From CALDTK01 sp045110575 (GTDB taxonomy: Bacteria; Bacteroidota; Bacteroidia; Chitinophagales; Saprospiraceae), in contig JBGCGF010000044.1 of assembly GCA_045110575.1 (NCBI GenBank), forward strand, positions 1-64,000: DNA of 64,000 bases, read 5' to 3'. The translations under genes were made by a program, and so were the position numbers. Positions 1 to 9,152 of the stretch are shown here, piece by piece; the first letter of the stretch is position 1; the number at the start of each line of letters is the position of its first letter. The notes beneath the pieces were generated by a model. The model saw nothing but the letters and a program-made list of their open reading frames with translations. It had not been told where the DNA came from and searched no databases.

Positions 1-389
1 CTAGAAGGTGCTGGATAGGAAACCTCTTCAAAGAACATATGGTCTCGATCTTGATTGATTGTCGTGTAACTGTCGGCATTTACGAAGTATTCGATATCGT
101 AAACGAATTGCTGAAAGTCCTTGGTTGAATACTTCTCCTCAGAAGTTGAAGCCAACATTTCATTCCTGGCTAATGCAACATCCTTAGGGTAGATTGGATC
201 AATGCGAGGGCCCAAATCTGAATTTCTAGATTGCAATTCAGTATTTGCTACTATTTCAGTAGGAGTCTGTGAAGTATCTAAAATTTCGTTTTTTGTGCAC
301 GAAATAATGCCCAACAGTAGGGCAATGCAAAAACCGTTTAGAACGATTTTATGATTGGTGATTGGTGATTGGTGATTGGTGAAAAACAT
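1..389 (-). CDS. Lipoprotein of unknown function, 3' end beyond window edge
   Basis: Reading the minus strand from the ATG at 389 gives an uninterrupted frame to the window edge (about 129 residues). It holds a hydrophobic stretch (KIVLNGFCIALLLGIISC) ending in a lipobox-like LGIISC, then an acidic/polar region. This predicts a lipoprotein exported through Sec. The first dozen codons are a 7-bp tandem repeat (353-380), so the reading frame depends on repeat copy number. No other ATG lies between the repeat and the signal peptide: where a usual M-K-I-V start would fall there is a CAT codon. The family is not recognised. The frame and lipobox are seen; lipidation and repeat control are inferred. 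Confidence 0.6.
   Translation of the reverse strand, partial: MFFTNHQSPITNHKIVLNGFCIALLLGIISCTKNEILDTSQTPTEIVANTELQSRNSDLGPRIDPIYPKDVALARNEMLASTSEEKYSTKDFQQFVYDIEYFVNADSYTTINQDRDHMFFEEVSYPAPS
353..380. repeat. Heptanucleotide tandem repeat, GATTGGT x 4
   Basis: Four perfect copies of a 7-bp unit sit inside the start of the minus-strand lipoprotein gene. The unit is not a multiple of three, so each gain or loss of a copy would change the reading frame. Four copies is an in-frame (ON) state. Confidence 0.85.
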
Positions 390-611
390 TATTTACTAAA
401 ATTTAAGGAGTGAAAAGTAGAAATTACAATTCAATTATACGGCAAAAACTTTGAAAAACCTCTACAAATAAACACTTTAACATTTTGCCATTGTTACAAT
501 ATTACTTTCACACATGACACACTGAAAGCTCAACTGCCTCCTTCTTGTACTTAGAAGATACTATCTGTGACCGATACCGAAACAATCGTGTCAAATTCAA
601 AACAGCCCCTA

Positions 612-720
612 TAAATCCAGCCCTCCAACTCAAAACGCCGCTATGCGGCTACAACGTGCTTCCAAAAATGGAATGCATGCTGTAGCCGCATAGCGGCGTC
701 TAAAGCTAGCCTTGGATTTA
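612..720. repeat. Nested palindrome, REP/MITE-like
   Basis: Two nested inverted repeats: outer 8-bp arms (612-619 and 713-720) and inner 19-bp perfect arms (635-653 and 681-699, acgccgctatgcggctaca and complement). It lies in the 390-754 gap between the lipoprotein and the OmpA-family gene; nothing else was found in that gap. It has no T-run, so it is more like a repetitive extragenic palindrome than a terminator. Confidence 0.7.
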
Positions 721-754
721 CCCGAGACGATTTTTTAGTTCAGAAGTATATTAT

Positions 755-2302
755 CTACTCCTCCACAAACAAGTCGAACTCAACCCTACGGTTAATCGCA
801 CGCTCAGCACTAGTGCCTTCACGTACCGCTGGGCGTCCTGCTCCTACTCCGTCGATGACCATACGTTCGATGGCAACTCCACGAGACTTTAGGTAACCAG
901 CACAAGCTTTTGCTCGCTGCTCACTTAGTGTAGTACGATTAGGTACAGGCTCAATAAAGTCAGCATTACCAGTAATACGCACTTTGTACTGCGGATATTG
1001 GTCAAGGATTTCAGAAAGCCCAGTCAAGACCTCGTAGGCTCGCTCATCAAGGTTACTTGATGATTCATCAAAGCCAATGCCTTGAACAGCGAACTCAAAC
1101 ATGGAGCGCTTTGAAGCAATGATTTCAGGACAACCGTCAAACTCTCCCGCAATGTGTGGGCAGCGGTCAGATGCATCATCAACACCATCCTTGTCACTGT
1201 CAGGGCAACCGTTAAGCTTACCTGGCATGAGTGGACAGTTATCATCGATATCAGCTACGTTGTCGTTGTCACGGTCAGGACAGCCTCCAGTCGCCTTCGG
1301 ACCAGCTTGCTTAGGACATCTATCGTCTTTGTCACTAACTCCATCGGCATCCGTATCTGGACAACCACTCAACGTTCCTGCATAATCAGGGCAACCGTCA
1401 ACGTCGTCACCGAATCCATCACCGTCACGGTCTGGAAGTGGACAGCCTGCACGATCGGCAAGACCGGCTTCGTTTGGACAAGCATCATCTGGATCAGCTA
1501 CGCCATCTTTATCAGCATCTGGGCAACCACCTTCCTTTACGGTTCCAAAGTGCAACGGACAAGGGTCTGCCGCATCATTGATTCCATCCTCATCTGAGTC
1601 TGGGCAACCTTGCATAAAGCGACTTCCTTTGATATTGATACACTGATCTTCATGATCCATTACACCATCACCATCAGTATCCCAATACTTCGGGTTGAAT
1701 TTTCCTCGACCTAGGTTGAAGACAAGGCCAACTCCAATTTGCGAGTTGTTGCGATCAGCTTTAAAACTTTTGCGAAATTCATACTGCGCTGTGAAGTAAG
1801 CTGCTTCCGTCACACGGACCATAACGCCAGCTCCCATTGGGACTTGCATATTGGTACCAACTTCTGGCTCAACGGAAAGTCCTCCACCAATGAGCGCATA
1901 CGGCTCAACTCGGTCGTTAAGTAATGGATACCCTGCGCGAACGAGAACATCTGCTTTTACGAAAGGGCGTTTTGTTTCTGGCTGCTCCAACACGTTGAGT
2001 ACACCAACTTTTGCTGGAATAACAATTGAGGTGTACTTCGAAAATTTACGAGCGTATGCAACCTCAAGACCATTGGTGATCGAAGAACCATTTGGTGCCT
2101 CAACGCCATAGTTGATCATCAAAACTTTAGCAGAAATGCTGTGCGGATAATCCTGGTCGCTTGGTTCGGCGGCTGGTGTAGGGCTATCAAGCTCTTCTCC
2201 TTCAGCCGCTTGTGCAGTTACTGTTTCCTCACTAGGTGAGGTGTTTTGCGCATTAAGCGAGAAGATGCTCCCGAGCATCAGAAGTAAAAATAGTTTCTTC
2301 AT
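755..2302 (-). CDS. OmpA-family outer membrane protein with thrombospondin type 3 repeats
   Basis: A 515-residue protein starting at MKKLFLLLMLGS (signal peptide ending near NAQ); the frame is open 17 codons further upstream but only this start gives a signal peptide. Residues about 40-200 look like a small outer-membrane beta-barrel. About 205-390 is a run of Ca-binding thrombospondin type 3 repeats (DxDxDGV..DxCP units). About 395-515 is an OmpA C-terminal peptidoglycan-binding domain (VRITGNADF ... INRRVEFDLF). The likely role is anchoring the outer membrane to the cell wall, with the acidic repeats as a Ca-stiffened periplasmic spacer. This architecture is common in Bacteroidota. It appears monocistronic. 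Confidence 0.93.
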   Translation of the reverse strand: MKKLFLLLMLGSIFSLNAQNTSPSEETVTAQAAEGEELDSPTPAAEPSDQDYPHSISAKVLMINYGVEAPNGSSITNGLEVAYARKFSKYTSIVIPAKVGVLNVLEQPETKRPFVKADVLVRAGYPLLNDRVEPYALIGGGLSVEPEVGTNMQVPMGAGVMVRVTEAAYFTAQYEFRKSFKADRNNSQIGVGLVFNLGRGKFNPKYWDTDGDGVMDHEDQCINIKGSRFMQGCPDSDEDGINDAADPCPLHFGTVKEGGCPDADKDGVADPDDACPNEAGLADRAGCPLPDRDGDGFGDDVDGCPDYAGTLSGCPDTDADGVSDKDDRCPKQAGPKATGGCPDRDNDNVADIDDNCPLMPGKLNGCPDSDKDGVDDASDRCPHIAGEFDGCPEIIASKRSMFEFAVQGIGFDESSSNLDERAYEVLTGLSEILDQYPQYKVRITGNADFIEPVPNRTTLSEQRAKACAGYLKSRGVAIERMVIDGVGAGRPAVREGTSAERAINRRVEFDLFVEE

Positions 2303-2395
2303 GGTAGTCTTCCGTGACAGCGCATCGTCGGGGGCGAGTGCGCATGGATACACGAAGACATTGCAAAAGCGGTGCCTTTTCTACGTTAAGAGGCA

Positions 2396-2409
2396 GCTTT
2401 CGCCAAAAC
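2396..2409 (+). repeat. Dispersed 14-mer GCTTTCGCCAAAAC, perfect copy
   Basis: One of ten perfect copies. This one is non-coding, about 95 bp upstream of the OmpA-family start codon. Confidence 0.85.
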
Positions 2410-2423
2410 TGGGGTAAAAACAG

Positions 2424-2550
2424 TAATTGTCAATTGCTAGTTGGTAATTGATAATGTCGAGATGTTTGGCTCGCCTTCGGCTCATCCTACAGAGTGGAGG
2501 AACATCCCAATTGGGAGGGTCTCCCGACCGCCATTAGCAATTGACAATTA
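2424..2550. repeat. Inverted repeat with 16-bp perfect arms, MITE-like
   Basis: Arms 2424-2439 (taattgtcaattgcta) and 2535-2550 are perfect complements about 95 bp apart; the inner part contains further short palindromes. It sits between the OmpA-family gene and the coiled-coil gene. No transposase is present, so it is either a non-autonomous element or a dispersed palindrome. Confidence 0.6.
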
Positions 2551-2581
2551 TTCAATTACCAATTGAAATAACGCTCTCGCC

Positions 2582-3139
2582 TTATTTCTTGTAATTCGTG
2601 GTCATTCCTTCAAAGTCTGACTTAATTTCAGAGTGCATCGCTTCGTAGGCTGCGATCATGTGCTTACCTCGATCTAGTACTCGTTCCTGAACATTTTTCA
2701 ATGCCTCCTCGAGCTCTATTTTCTTCGCCTCAGCATCCGAAAGCTTTGCCTCGATTGTAGCTTTCTGCTCAGTCAACTTCGCAATTGCTTGAATCACCTT
2801 ATCAATCTTGGATTGGTCGGCAGCAACTCCAGCAGTCATGCGCTTCTCCATGGCTTGCGCGAACTTCTCGTGCTCGGACTCAAGAGTCTTTAGATAAGCC
2901 TCAGCCGATAGCGCCAATGCTTCACGGTCCACCCCAATGGTGAACGCTGTCGTAAATACAGATTCAAACGCCTGCTGCTGGTCCTGACCATTGGCCATTA
3001 GCTGTTTTGCCGCAAGGCGAAACTCTAGATAGCTAAACGTCGACTTATCTGCTGTAGATAAAGCCTTTGAGAGTGCTGCGACCGCATCTTCATTGAGTGA
3101 GCCGTCTTGATTGAATGCTTTGCTAGGATCCTTTGCCAT
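2582..3139 (-). CDS. Coiled-coil protein of unknown function, next to sbcCD
   Basis: A 185-residue soluble protein without signal peptide or membrane segment. Residues 1-95 are predicted alpha-helical and globular; about 105-160 is a charged heptad-like stretch (KLTEQKATIEAKLSDAEAKK), consistent with a coiled coil. It starts 20 bp downstream of the sbcC stop on the same strand, so it is probably the last gene of an sbcD-sbcC-orf operon. The family is not recognised. A structural or accessory partner of the SbcCD nuclease is possible from position alone. Confidence 0.75.
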   Translation of the reverse strand: MAKDPSKAFNQDGSLNEDAVAALSKALSTADKSTFSYLEFRLAAKQLMANGQDQQQAFESVFTTAFTIGVDREALALSAEAYLKTLESEHEKFAQAMEKRMTAGVAADQSKIDKVIQAIAKLTEQKATIEAKLSDAEAKKIELEEALKNVQERVLDRGKHMIAAYEAMHSEIKSDFEGMTTNYKK

Positions 3140-3159
3140 ATAGCAGCGAAGCTATACAA

Positions 3160-6100
3160 CTAGCCGATAATTTCCACCTTGCTTCGTCCACTGCTTTGGC
3201 GCACTAGTCGAATTTGTGCACCAATCCGCTCCTGAAGCGAGGCGACGTGACTGATTATACCGATCGTTTTGCCTCGTTGCTGCAATTTTTCTAACGCTTG
3301 GATGGCTTTATCGAGGGTTTCCCCGTCAAGCGTACCAAAGCCCTCGTCAATGAAAAGCGTGTCAATGCTAATGTTGCGAGACGCCATGCGACTGAAACCA
3401 AGCGCCAAGGCCATACTCACCAAAAAGCGCTCACCACCACTTACCGTAGCCACTTTTCGTACATGGTCTGCTTCATAGTGATCACAGATGAAGATTTCGA
3501 GCGGATCAGTGTTTCGAGCGTCTTCAGAACTAACGCTAAACCTTGGATAAAACTCCTTGAGGTATTCATTTGCGAAAGCAAGTAACTGATGAAGTGTTAT
3601 GCGCTGCGCGTATTCACGGAATGAAGAACCCGTCGCAGACCCGATCAGCTTATTCAGCGTCGTCCAATCTGCCAGATCATCTTCCTGCTTGGCAACGGCA
3701 GCGGCATCCCGCTCCATGGCTTTACGATCTTCAAGCGCGCGCTTGAGCTCCTTTTGAATTCCTCCCAAGGCTACTTGAGTACTAGAAAGTAATTGCTCTA
3801 AGCGAGTAAGCTCTTCAGACACCTTTCTCGCGTCAGGTTGCTTGTCGAGCTTGAGCGCAAGAGACGCTTCACTTTCTGCGATGGATTTACGACGCGTCTC
3901 GAGGCCCGTCTGAGTTCGTGCTGCAAGATCCGTTTCTGACTGTAATGCTTCTTGAGCTGATTCTTCCAAAAGACTAGCCAAGGCTTGCTCTACAGAATCA
4001 AACTCGCGCTTTTTGACAGCCGCTTCTAAAGAAACCGAGAGGGAAGTGATCTCCTTCGTCAATTCTTCGATACGCTTCGTACGCTCAGTTTGCTGAAGTG
4101 TAAGCGTTTCTATTTTCTTGTTGCTTTCTGTGAGTTCACCAGAGACTTTAGTAAGTACCGCTTCTGACTTCTCGAACGCTTGCACTGAATTTGCGAGCAG
4201 CGCATCAGCTGATTCAAATCCTGCGAGCAATGCAGTTTGTTGGACCTGCTTTTCAGCAAGCGACGCTGATTGCTTCTGGAGTTCTGCAACCGAAGCGATC
4301 AGTGTCTTTTCAATAGCATCGAGCTGCTCCACCAATCCTTGCGCTTCCTTTTTCGTAGCAGCTTCTTTGGTAGAAAGCACTTGCAACTGCGTCTGATATT
4401 GCTTGAGTGTGTCAACCCGCGATTGGAGCTTTTCTACGAAATCATCAGGAAGTGATTCAGGAATAGGTAGTCCAGTTGAAGTAAGCGCTAATGAAAGGTT
4501 CTGCTGAGATGTCGCCAGCTTTTGCTTTGCTTCCTTAAGGTCTATTTGTACTTTTTGAGCTCGTTGATTTTGATCTGATTCACGAGCTTTCAGAGTATCT
4601 AATCCTTGCTTGTAGGTAGCTACAGCTTTCGCCAAAACCTGAGCTTTGGCATAACTAGCTCTGCTAGATTCTAGCTTTGAAGAAGCTGATTTGTACTTCC
4701 CTCTTAAAGCGGATAACCCAGCATCGTCCAGCGAAATACCGGTAAGCTCCTTTTCCGAAAGCTCGTTCCATAGTGAGCTCTTCAGGCGATCTGTTTTTTC
4801 CTGCTGATCGGCAAGATCCTTCGCTGTATTAACATCAGTCAATGCTGCGACCTCTACCTGTATTTGATTGGCATTTTTTGATAGTGATTCGAAAACATCT
4901 TGCTGCGCAGCAACTTGATTTTTTGCTTGAATCCAAGCTTGCTCATGAGCTGCCGGTTTGACTTCTGACAACTCATTCAACACTGGATGCTCGAGCGCTC
5001 CACACAAAGGACAAGGCTGATCGTCGACAAGTTTGTGGATGTGTGTCGCACGTAATTCGGCGGTTAACTTGATCGCTTGAAAAGCTTCGTTGGATAGCTT
5101 TTCAGCTGCAACTAGTTCCTTGAATTTCGCATCAGCCTTGGTCAACTCCTGTTTGGCAGTTTCCAACAAAACACCTTTTGCTGTGAGCTCAACTTGCTGT
5201 TTTAAGAAAGCATCTTTACGCTGCTCAAACAGAGATAAATCTTCAAGGAAAGCTTTGAGTCTTACTCCAAAGACACGGAGCCAAGCCAATATTTTCTCAA
5301 TAGATTTTATTTCATCAGCAAACACCTCTGGCAACGTTTCATGTAAAGCTGATACTGCTTCTTCATCTTCACCAGGTTCAAAAGGTGAATCCTTAACGTG
5401 GTCCGCTAAGGCTGACTCAATTTTCTGTCCAGCCTCTTTAACCTCACCCCAAGCTTTCTCAACTTGTTGCGCAGACTGACGATCACGCAAATATCCTTGC
5501 TGTAAATTCCGAAGAGATGGAAGTTTTGATTCCAGGTTTACATAAGAAGCTAACTCCTTAACCTGCTCCGAAAGCTTAGCTTTTTCATTTGCAAATCTTT
5601 GTTGCTCTGTTGTAAGATCTGTTTGTTTTTCAAGCAACTTTCCTTTCTGCGTTCGCTGCTGTAAAACGGCCTCTTCTAAATCTCCTTTTGTCTTTTTCGA
5701 TTTCGCTAAAACCTCCTCTAAATCCTTCAGTCGCTCAACTGTGATTTGTACTTTTTGTAAGGCATCTGCAGCTGACTTGTGCTGGGTTTTGGCGGAAGCT
5801 TCAAATGTCTTCTGTTCTTCAGCCAGAGAGAGAAGTGTCGGCAACAACCCCTCTGCCTGTTTGTATGCTAAAGAGACCTTTTCAACTTCAGCTCGTTGCA
5901 ATTCCAAAGAGCGTAAATCAGCAACCAAAGGCTGAGCCCGCCTATGTGCAGCTAACTTTGCTTGCACATTAATTCGATGATTCGCTTGCTCCGCAAATTG
6001 CACTTCCTCCCGCTGTAAACGCTCCTTTTGAAGTTGAACCTGCGTATTTTCTTGGTGCGCCTGATGCACCACACGAAGCAACTTAATCGGCTCTGTTTGT

Positions 6101-6807
6101 GCAGTTACCAATGTGGTTTTCGCAACCTCTTCTTCGGTCAGTTTCTGGATTTGATCTTCATCCGGTACACCGCGCTTATCTAACTCTTCTTTGCGTGCTT
6201 TTAAACTTACAGCCAATTCTTTATGCCGCTCATAAACCAACTTAGAAACATCAGAATAAATCTGCGTTCCAGTGATCTGCTCAAGTAGGTCGCTACGATC
6301 TTTAGTTGGAGCAACTAAGAAGGCATCAAACTGACCTTGCGCCAATAACATGCTCTGCGTAAAACGCGAAAAGTTCAAACCTGTTAATTGCTCAATCAGC
6401 TTAGGAACCTGACTCACTTTTTCGCCTAGAATACTGTCCTCACCTTCTTTGGATTGATCAACCAACGCGAGCTCCATACTCGGGGTACCCGTCGGACTTT
6501 TCCCTTCCGTTCGAGGCTTGGAAAGTCGCATGCTCCAGGTAGAGCGGTAGCGCTTTCCTTTTAATTCAAATTCAACCGTACTCTCAGCCTTCTTTGAGCC
6601 ACGACTTATAATTTCATGTTTCTGATTACGAGCAGTAGAACCGTATAAGGCTAAACTGATCGCATCTAGAATCGTCGACTTACCGGAACCTGTTGGTCCA
6701 GTAATCGCAAACAACCCAGCTGCTCCAAGCGGACCATCAACGAAGTCGATATCAACTTCTTCACGGAGACTATTAAGGTTAGAAAATTTGACCGATAGAA
6801 TCTTCAT
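3160..6807 (-). CDS. sbcC: Exonuclease subunit SbcC (Rad50-like ATPase)
   Basis: A 1215-residue SMC-like ATPase. Walker A GPTGSGKST is at 37-45, the zinc-hook CPLCG near residue 597 midway between long coiled coils, the ABC signature VSGGERFLVSMALAL near 1122 and Walker B LFIDEGFGTLD ending at 1161. The length is typical of the family. With SbcD it forms a complex that opens hairpins, blocked ends and cruciforms in DNA. The start codon overlaps the sbcD stop by 4 bp (ATGA type), so translation is coupled. It contains one perfect 14-mer (4625) and one with a single mismatch (5786). Confidence 0.97.
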   Translation of the reverse strand: MKILSVKFSNLNSLREEVDIDFVDGPLGAAGLFAITGPTGSGKSTILDAISLALYGSTARNQKHEIISRGSKKAESTVEFELKGKRYRSTWSMRLSKPRTEGKSPTGTPSMELALVDQSKEGEDSILGEKVSQVPKLIEQLTGLNFSRFTQSMLLAQGQFDAFLVAPTKDRSDLLEQITGTQIYSDVSKLVYERHKELAVSLKARKEELDKRGVPDEDQIQKLTEEEVAKTTLVTAQTEPIKLLRVVHQAHQENTQVQLQKERLQREEVQFAEQANHRINVQAKLAAHRRAQPLVADLRSLELQRAEVEKVSLAYKQAEGLLPTLLSLAEEQKTFEASAKTQHKSAADALQKVQITVERLKDLEEVLAKSKKTKGDLEEAVLQQRTQKGKLLEKQTDLTTEQQRFANEKAKLSEQVKELASYVNLESKLPSLRNLQQGYLRDRQSAQQVEKAWGEVKEAGQKIESALADHVKDSPFEPGEDEEAVSALHETLPEVFADEIKSIEKILAWLRVFGVRLKAFLEDLSLFEQRKDAFLKQQVELTAKGVLLETAKQELTKADAKFKELVAAEKLSNEAFQAIKLTAELRATHIHKLVDDQPCPLCGALEHPVLNELSEVKPAAHEQAWIQAKNQVAAQQDVFESLSKNANQIQVEVAALTDVNTAKDLADQQEKTDRLKSSLWNELSEKELTGISLDDAGLSALRGKYKSASSKLESSRASYAKAQVLAKAVATYKQGLDTLKARESDQNQRAQKVQIDLKEAKQKLATSQQNLSLALTSTGLPIPESLPDDFVEKLQSRVDTLKQYQTQLQVLSTKEAATKKEAQGLVEQLDAIEKTLIASVAELQKQSASLAEKQVQQTALLAGFESADALLANSVQAFEKSEAVLTKVSGELTESNKKIETLTLQQTERTKRIEELTKEITSLSVSLEAAVKKREFDSVEQALASLLEESAQEALQSETDLAARTQTGLETRRKSIAESEASLALKLDKQPDARKVSEELTRLEQLLSSTQVALGGIQKELKRALEDRKAMERDAAAVAKQEDDLADWTTLNKLIGSATGSSFREYAQRITLHQLLAFANEYLKEFYPRFSVSSEDARNTDPLEIFICDHYEADHVRKVATVSGGERFLVSMALALGFSRMASRNISIDTLFIDEGFGTLDGETLDKAIQALEKLQQRGKTIGIISHVASLQERIGAQIRLVRQSSGRSKVEIIG
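4625..4638 (+). repeat. Dispersed 14-mer GCTTTCGCCAAAAC, perfect copy
   Basis: Inside sbcC; on the coding strand it reads GTTTTGGCGAAAGC and encodes V-L-A-K-A in the coiled-coil region. Confidence 0.85.
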
Positions 6808-8045
6808 GACGCTTCGATTTTTCCAGTTCGTGCATCATGAACGACTGCATGAAAAAGTCTATCCAACCGTGTCTGCACATCTGTTGGAATACCCTCATCC
6901 GCACACTTACGCGCGAACACTTCTTCGACACTCAGTTCATCGAGTGTTTCAAAATCTTCAGGCTCTTGATGCGTTGATTCCGTTGCCGTTCGTTGACGAG
7001 TAATCTTGAGCAATTTCACGCCAGCATCGACAGATTCTTGACGCAATTCATTACGACGCTTTTCGTCCGCGAAATCATCAACGAGAACAGCCTCTGCCCA
7101 CGGGGTAAACTCATCGTCCGTGTGACGAGCGCCAAAGGCTTTTACCTTTTCAGTGATTTCATCGCAGGTGCCACTGAACTGCTTCAAGCGACGAACAACC
7201 GTCGAAGGAATCCATTTAGGATCGGGTGCTTTACCTGCCTCTAAATCCAAAAGCCAAACGCCCTTTTCATCAGATGATTCTTGAAAATCAAGCGCAATTA
7301 AAGAGCCTGAATAAGTGACATGTTCGGCTCCCGGTAATTTCTGCGGACGGTGAATGTGCCCTAACGCTACGTAGTCAAACCTAGAAGGCAACTGTGTCGC
7401 ATTCAGGTTTTTGATGTTACCTACGTAGATGTTGTCTTGTCCCTCACGAGCAACAGCTCCAGAGGCAAACAAGTGCCCAGTTGCAAGCACAGGTACATCC
7501 TTTGGATAGTCATTGCAAGCCTCCGCCAATCGTTCAAAGTGCGCATGAATTCCTGCGGTGAGCGCACGCTCTTTGTCCTCCAAGGTTTGGTCTCTCGAAG
7601 AACTCCGAACGTATCTGTCTTGCAGGAACGGAACCGCTGCGACGACACCTCGCAATTCATCTGTTTTTGGGTCTCTGAATTCGATCAAATCGTCTTTACA
7701 ATCTTCAGCCGCTGCAGGAATCGCAACGATTGAAATATTGAATGCACCAGCCAATTCCTTGACATTGGATATCATGCGCGGACTGTCGTGGTTACCAGCG
7801 ATGATAACCACCCATTTTACGCAACTCTTCGCAAGCTTGGCGAGACAATCGTTGTACATCTTACGGGCATCCTCCGCAGGTGAGGCCACATCGAAAATGT
7901 CCCCAGCGACGATAAGTGCCTCCACTAGATTAGCCTCAACGGTCTCCAAGACCCAGTCAAGCGCGCGTTGCTGTTCTGCTTGACGCGGTTGTCCAAGAAG
8001 CGTTTGACCTAAATGCCAATCAGCGGTATGGAGGATTCGAAGCAT
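6804..8045 (-). CDS. sbcD: Exonuclease subunit SbcD (Mre11-like phosphoesterase)
   Basis: A 413-residue calcineurin-like metallophosphoesterase. Metal-binding motifs appear in order: HTADWH (residues 6-11), GDIFD, GNHD, GHLF and GHIH. The last 80 residues form the usual SbcC-contacting tail. It is the nuclease half of SbcCD (DNA repair, hairpin cleavage). It precedes sbcC with a 4-bp overlap and follows pyrF by 9 bp on the same strand, so pyrF-sbcD-sbcC-orf185 may be one transcript. Confidence 0.97.
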   Translation of the reverse strand: MLRILHTADWHLGQTLLGQPRQAEQQRALDWVLETVEANLVEALIVAGDIFDVASPAEDARKMYNDCLAKLAKSCVKWVVIIAGNHDSPRMISNVKELAGAFNISIVAIPAAAEDCKDDLIEFRDPKTDELRGVVAAVPFLQDRYVRSSSRDQTLEDKERALTAGIHAHFERLAEACNDYPKDVPVLATGHLFASGAVAREGQDNIYVGNIKNLNATQLPSRFDYVALGHIHRPQKLPGAEHVTYSGSLIALDFQESSDEKGVWLLDLEAGKAPDPKWIPSTVVRRLKQFSGTCDEITEKVKAFGARHTDDEFTPWAEAVLVDDFADEKRRNELRQESVDAGVKLLKITRQRTATESTHQEPEDFETLDELSVEEVFARKCADEGIPTDVQTRLDRLFHAVVHDARTGKIEAS

Positions 8046-8054
8046 GGGCTTAAT

Positions 8055-8855
8055 CTACAGCCAAGAAGCCATTTGATCACGCAAATTTTTCGCTTCGGCA
8101 GCAGCTGCTTCTGCGAAATCTGTTCCCGAGCTTTTGTAGATGATGCCACGCGTTGAATTGATCAATAATCCGCCGCCTTTGATGAGGCCATGCTTAAGCA
8201 CACCTTCTAAGTCACCACCTTGTGCGCCAATGCCTGGAACGAGTAAAAAGGTCTCTGGAGCGAGCTCCCTGATGCGCTTAAAGGCTTCAGGTTTGGTCGC
8301 ACCAACTACGAGCATAAGGTTGTCGGGTGTACCCCACTCTACACATTGCGAGATGACGCGCTCCCAAACGAATTCGCCTGTTACAAGCTTCTGCTGCTCA
8401 AAGTCTTGACTACCTGCATTTGAAGTCAGCCCGAGTACGATCGCCCAGTGATTTTCGACGAGAAACGGTTCTACAGAATCGCGTCCCATGTAAGGAGCAA
8501 CCGTGAGCGCATCGCAAGTGAAGTGATTGAAAAAAGCATCCGCATACCGCTTGGCCGTGTTTCCAATGTCTCCCCTTTTCGCATCGGCGATCACGAAGTG
8601 TGTATCAGGAATGTGCGCGCGGGTTTTGGCGAAAGCTTCAAAACCTTTCGGGCCAAGACTTTCAAAGAACGCGAGGTTGGGCTTGTAGGCCACACAGTAT
8701 TCTAGCGTCGCATCTATGATCTGCTTGCAGAACTCTACGACGCCATCTACATCCTTCGAGATACCTTCTGGAAGGCGGTCGATGACAGGATCAAGGCCCA
8801 CGCAGAGTAGACTTTTACGACTAGAGATGTGAGATTCGAGAGTCTTGCGGTTCAT
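8055..8855 (-). CDS. pyrF: Orotidine 5'-phosphate decarboxylase
   Basis: A 266-residue protein of the longer (subfamily 2) OMP decarboxylase type, which makes UMP from OMP, the last step of pyrimidine synthesis. The catalytic signature DAKRGDIGNTA is at 91-101 (K93). LCVGLDP near the N terminus and LLVPGIGAQGGD in the C-terminal half are phosphate-site motifs. The start is the only ATG near the N-terminal motif. A perfect 14-mer copy is read here as AFAKT. Confidence 0.96.
   Translation of the reverse strand: MNRKTLESHISSRKSLLCVGLDPVIDRLPEGISKDVDGVVEFCKQIIDATLEYCVAYKPNLAFFESLGPKGFEAFAKTRAHIPDTHFVIADAKRGDIGNTAKRYADAFFNHFTCDALTVAPYMGRDSVEPFLVENHWAIVLGLTSNAGSQDFEQQKLVTGEFVWERVISQCVEWGTPDNLMLVVGATKPEAFKRIRELAPETFLLVPGIGAQGGDLEGVLKHGLIKGGGLLINSTRGIIYKSSGTDFAEAAAAEAKNLRDQMASWL
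8623..8636 (-). repeat. Dispersed 14-mer GCTTTCGCCAAAAC, perfect copy
   Basis: Inside pyrF, in coding orientation; encodes A-F-A-K-T. Confidence 0.85.
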
Positions 8856-8927
8856 GCTGCAAGGCTACGAACTTTTGGGCGTGAACGACAAGAGTAGACG
8901 CAGAAGCTTTAGCAAAAATCTAAGTAG

Positions 8928-9143
8928 GACGGTGAACCGTCAGATCTACACTTCAATTTAGGTTGAACTAGATATTCAGGAATACGATCAAGTGAGGTAG
9001 TCGGCAGCAACTGCTATGCAAGGCACCAAAAGTGTCGCCTGTTCGGAACAGGTAACAACTAGCGTAAACCCGGTTGGCACTTGAAATTCAGAATTACTTG
9101 AGGTCAGTTAAAGGCTAGATCTAACGGTTCAACTGTTCGGAAC
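8928..9143. other. Intergenic cluster of short palindromes
   Basis: The 8856-9152 gap holds no gene. It contains GACGGTGAACCGTC (8928-8941), the perfect palindrome CCTGTTCGGAACAGG (9038-9052), and a second GTTCGGAACA (9134-9143) followed by a partly conserved CTACAACTA, so the two latter sites look like diverged copies of one element. These may be regulatory sites or remnants of dispersed repeats; no T-run follows them. Confidence 0.45.
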
Positions 9144-9152
9144 ACGCTACAA

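Noticed and set aside
1101..1597. Long plus-strand reading frames opposite the OmpA-family gene (repeating SGQPL-type peptides)
   Set aside because: They are the antisense shadow of the thrombospondin type 3 repeats; no start signal and a low-complexity product.
4118..5479. Plus-strand open frames of 60-130 codons opposite sbcC
   Set aside because: Ser/Cys-rich antisense shadows of coiled-coil codons (Lys/Glu/Ala), a usual artefact.
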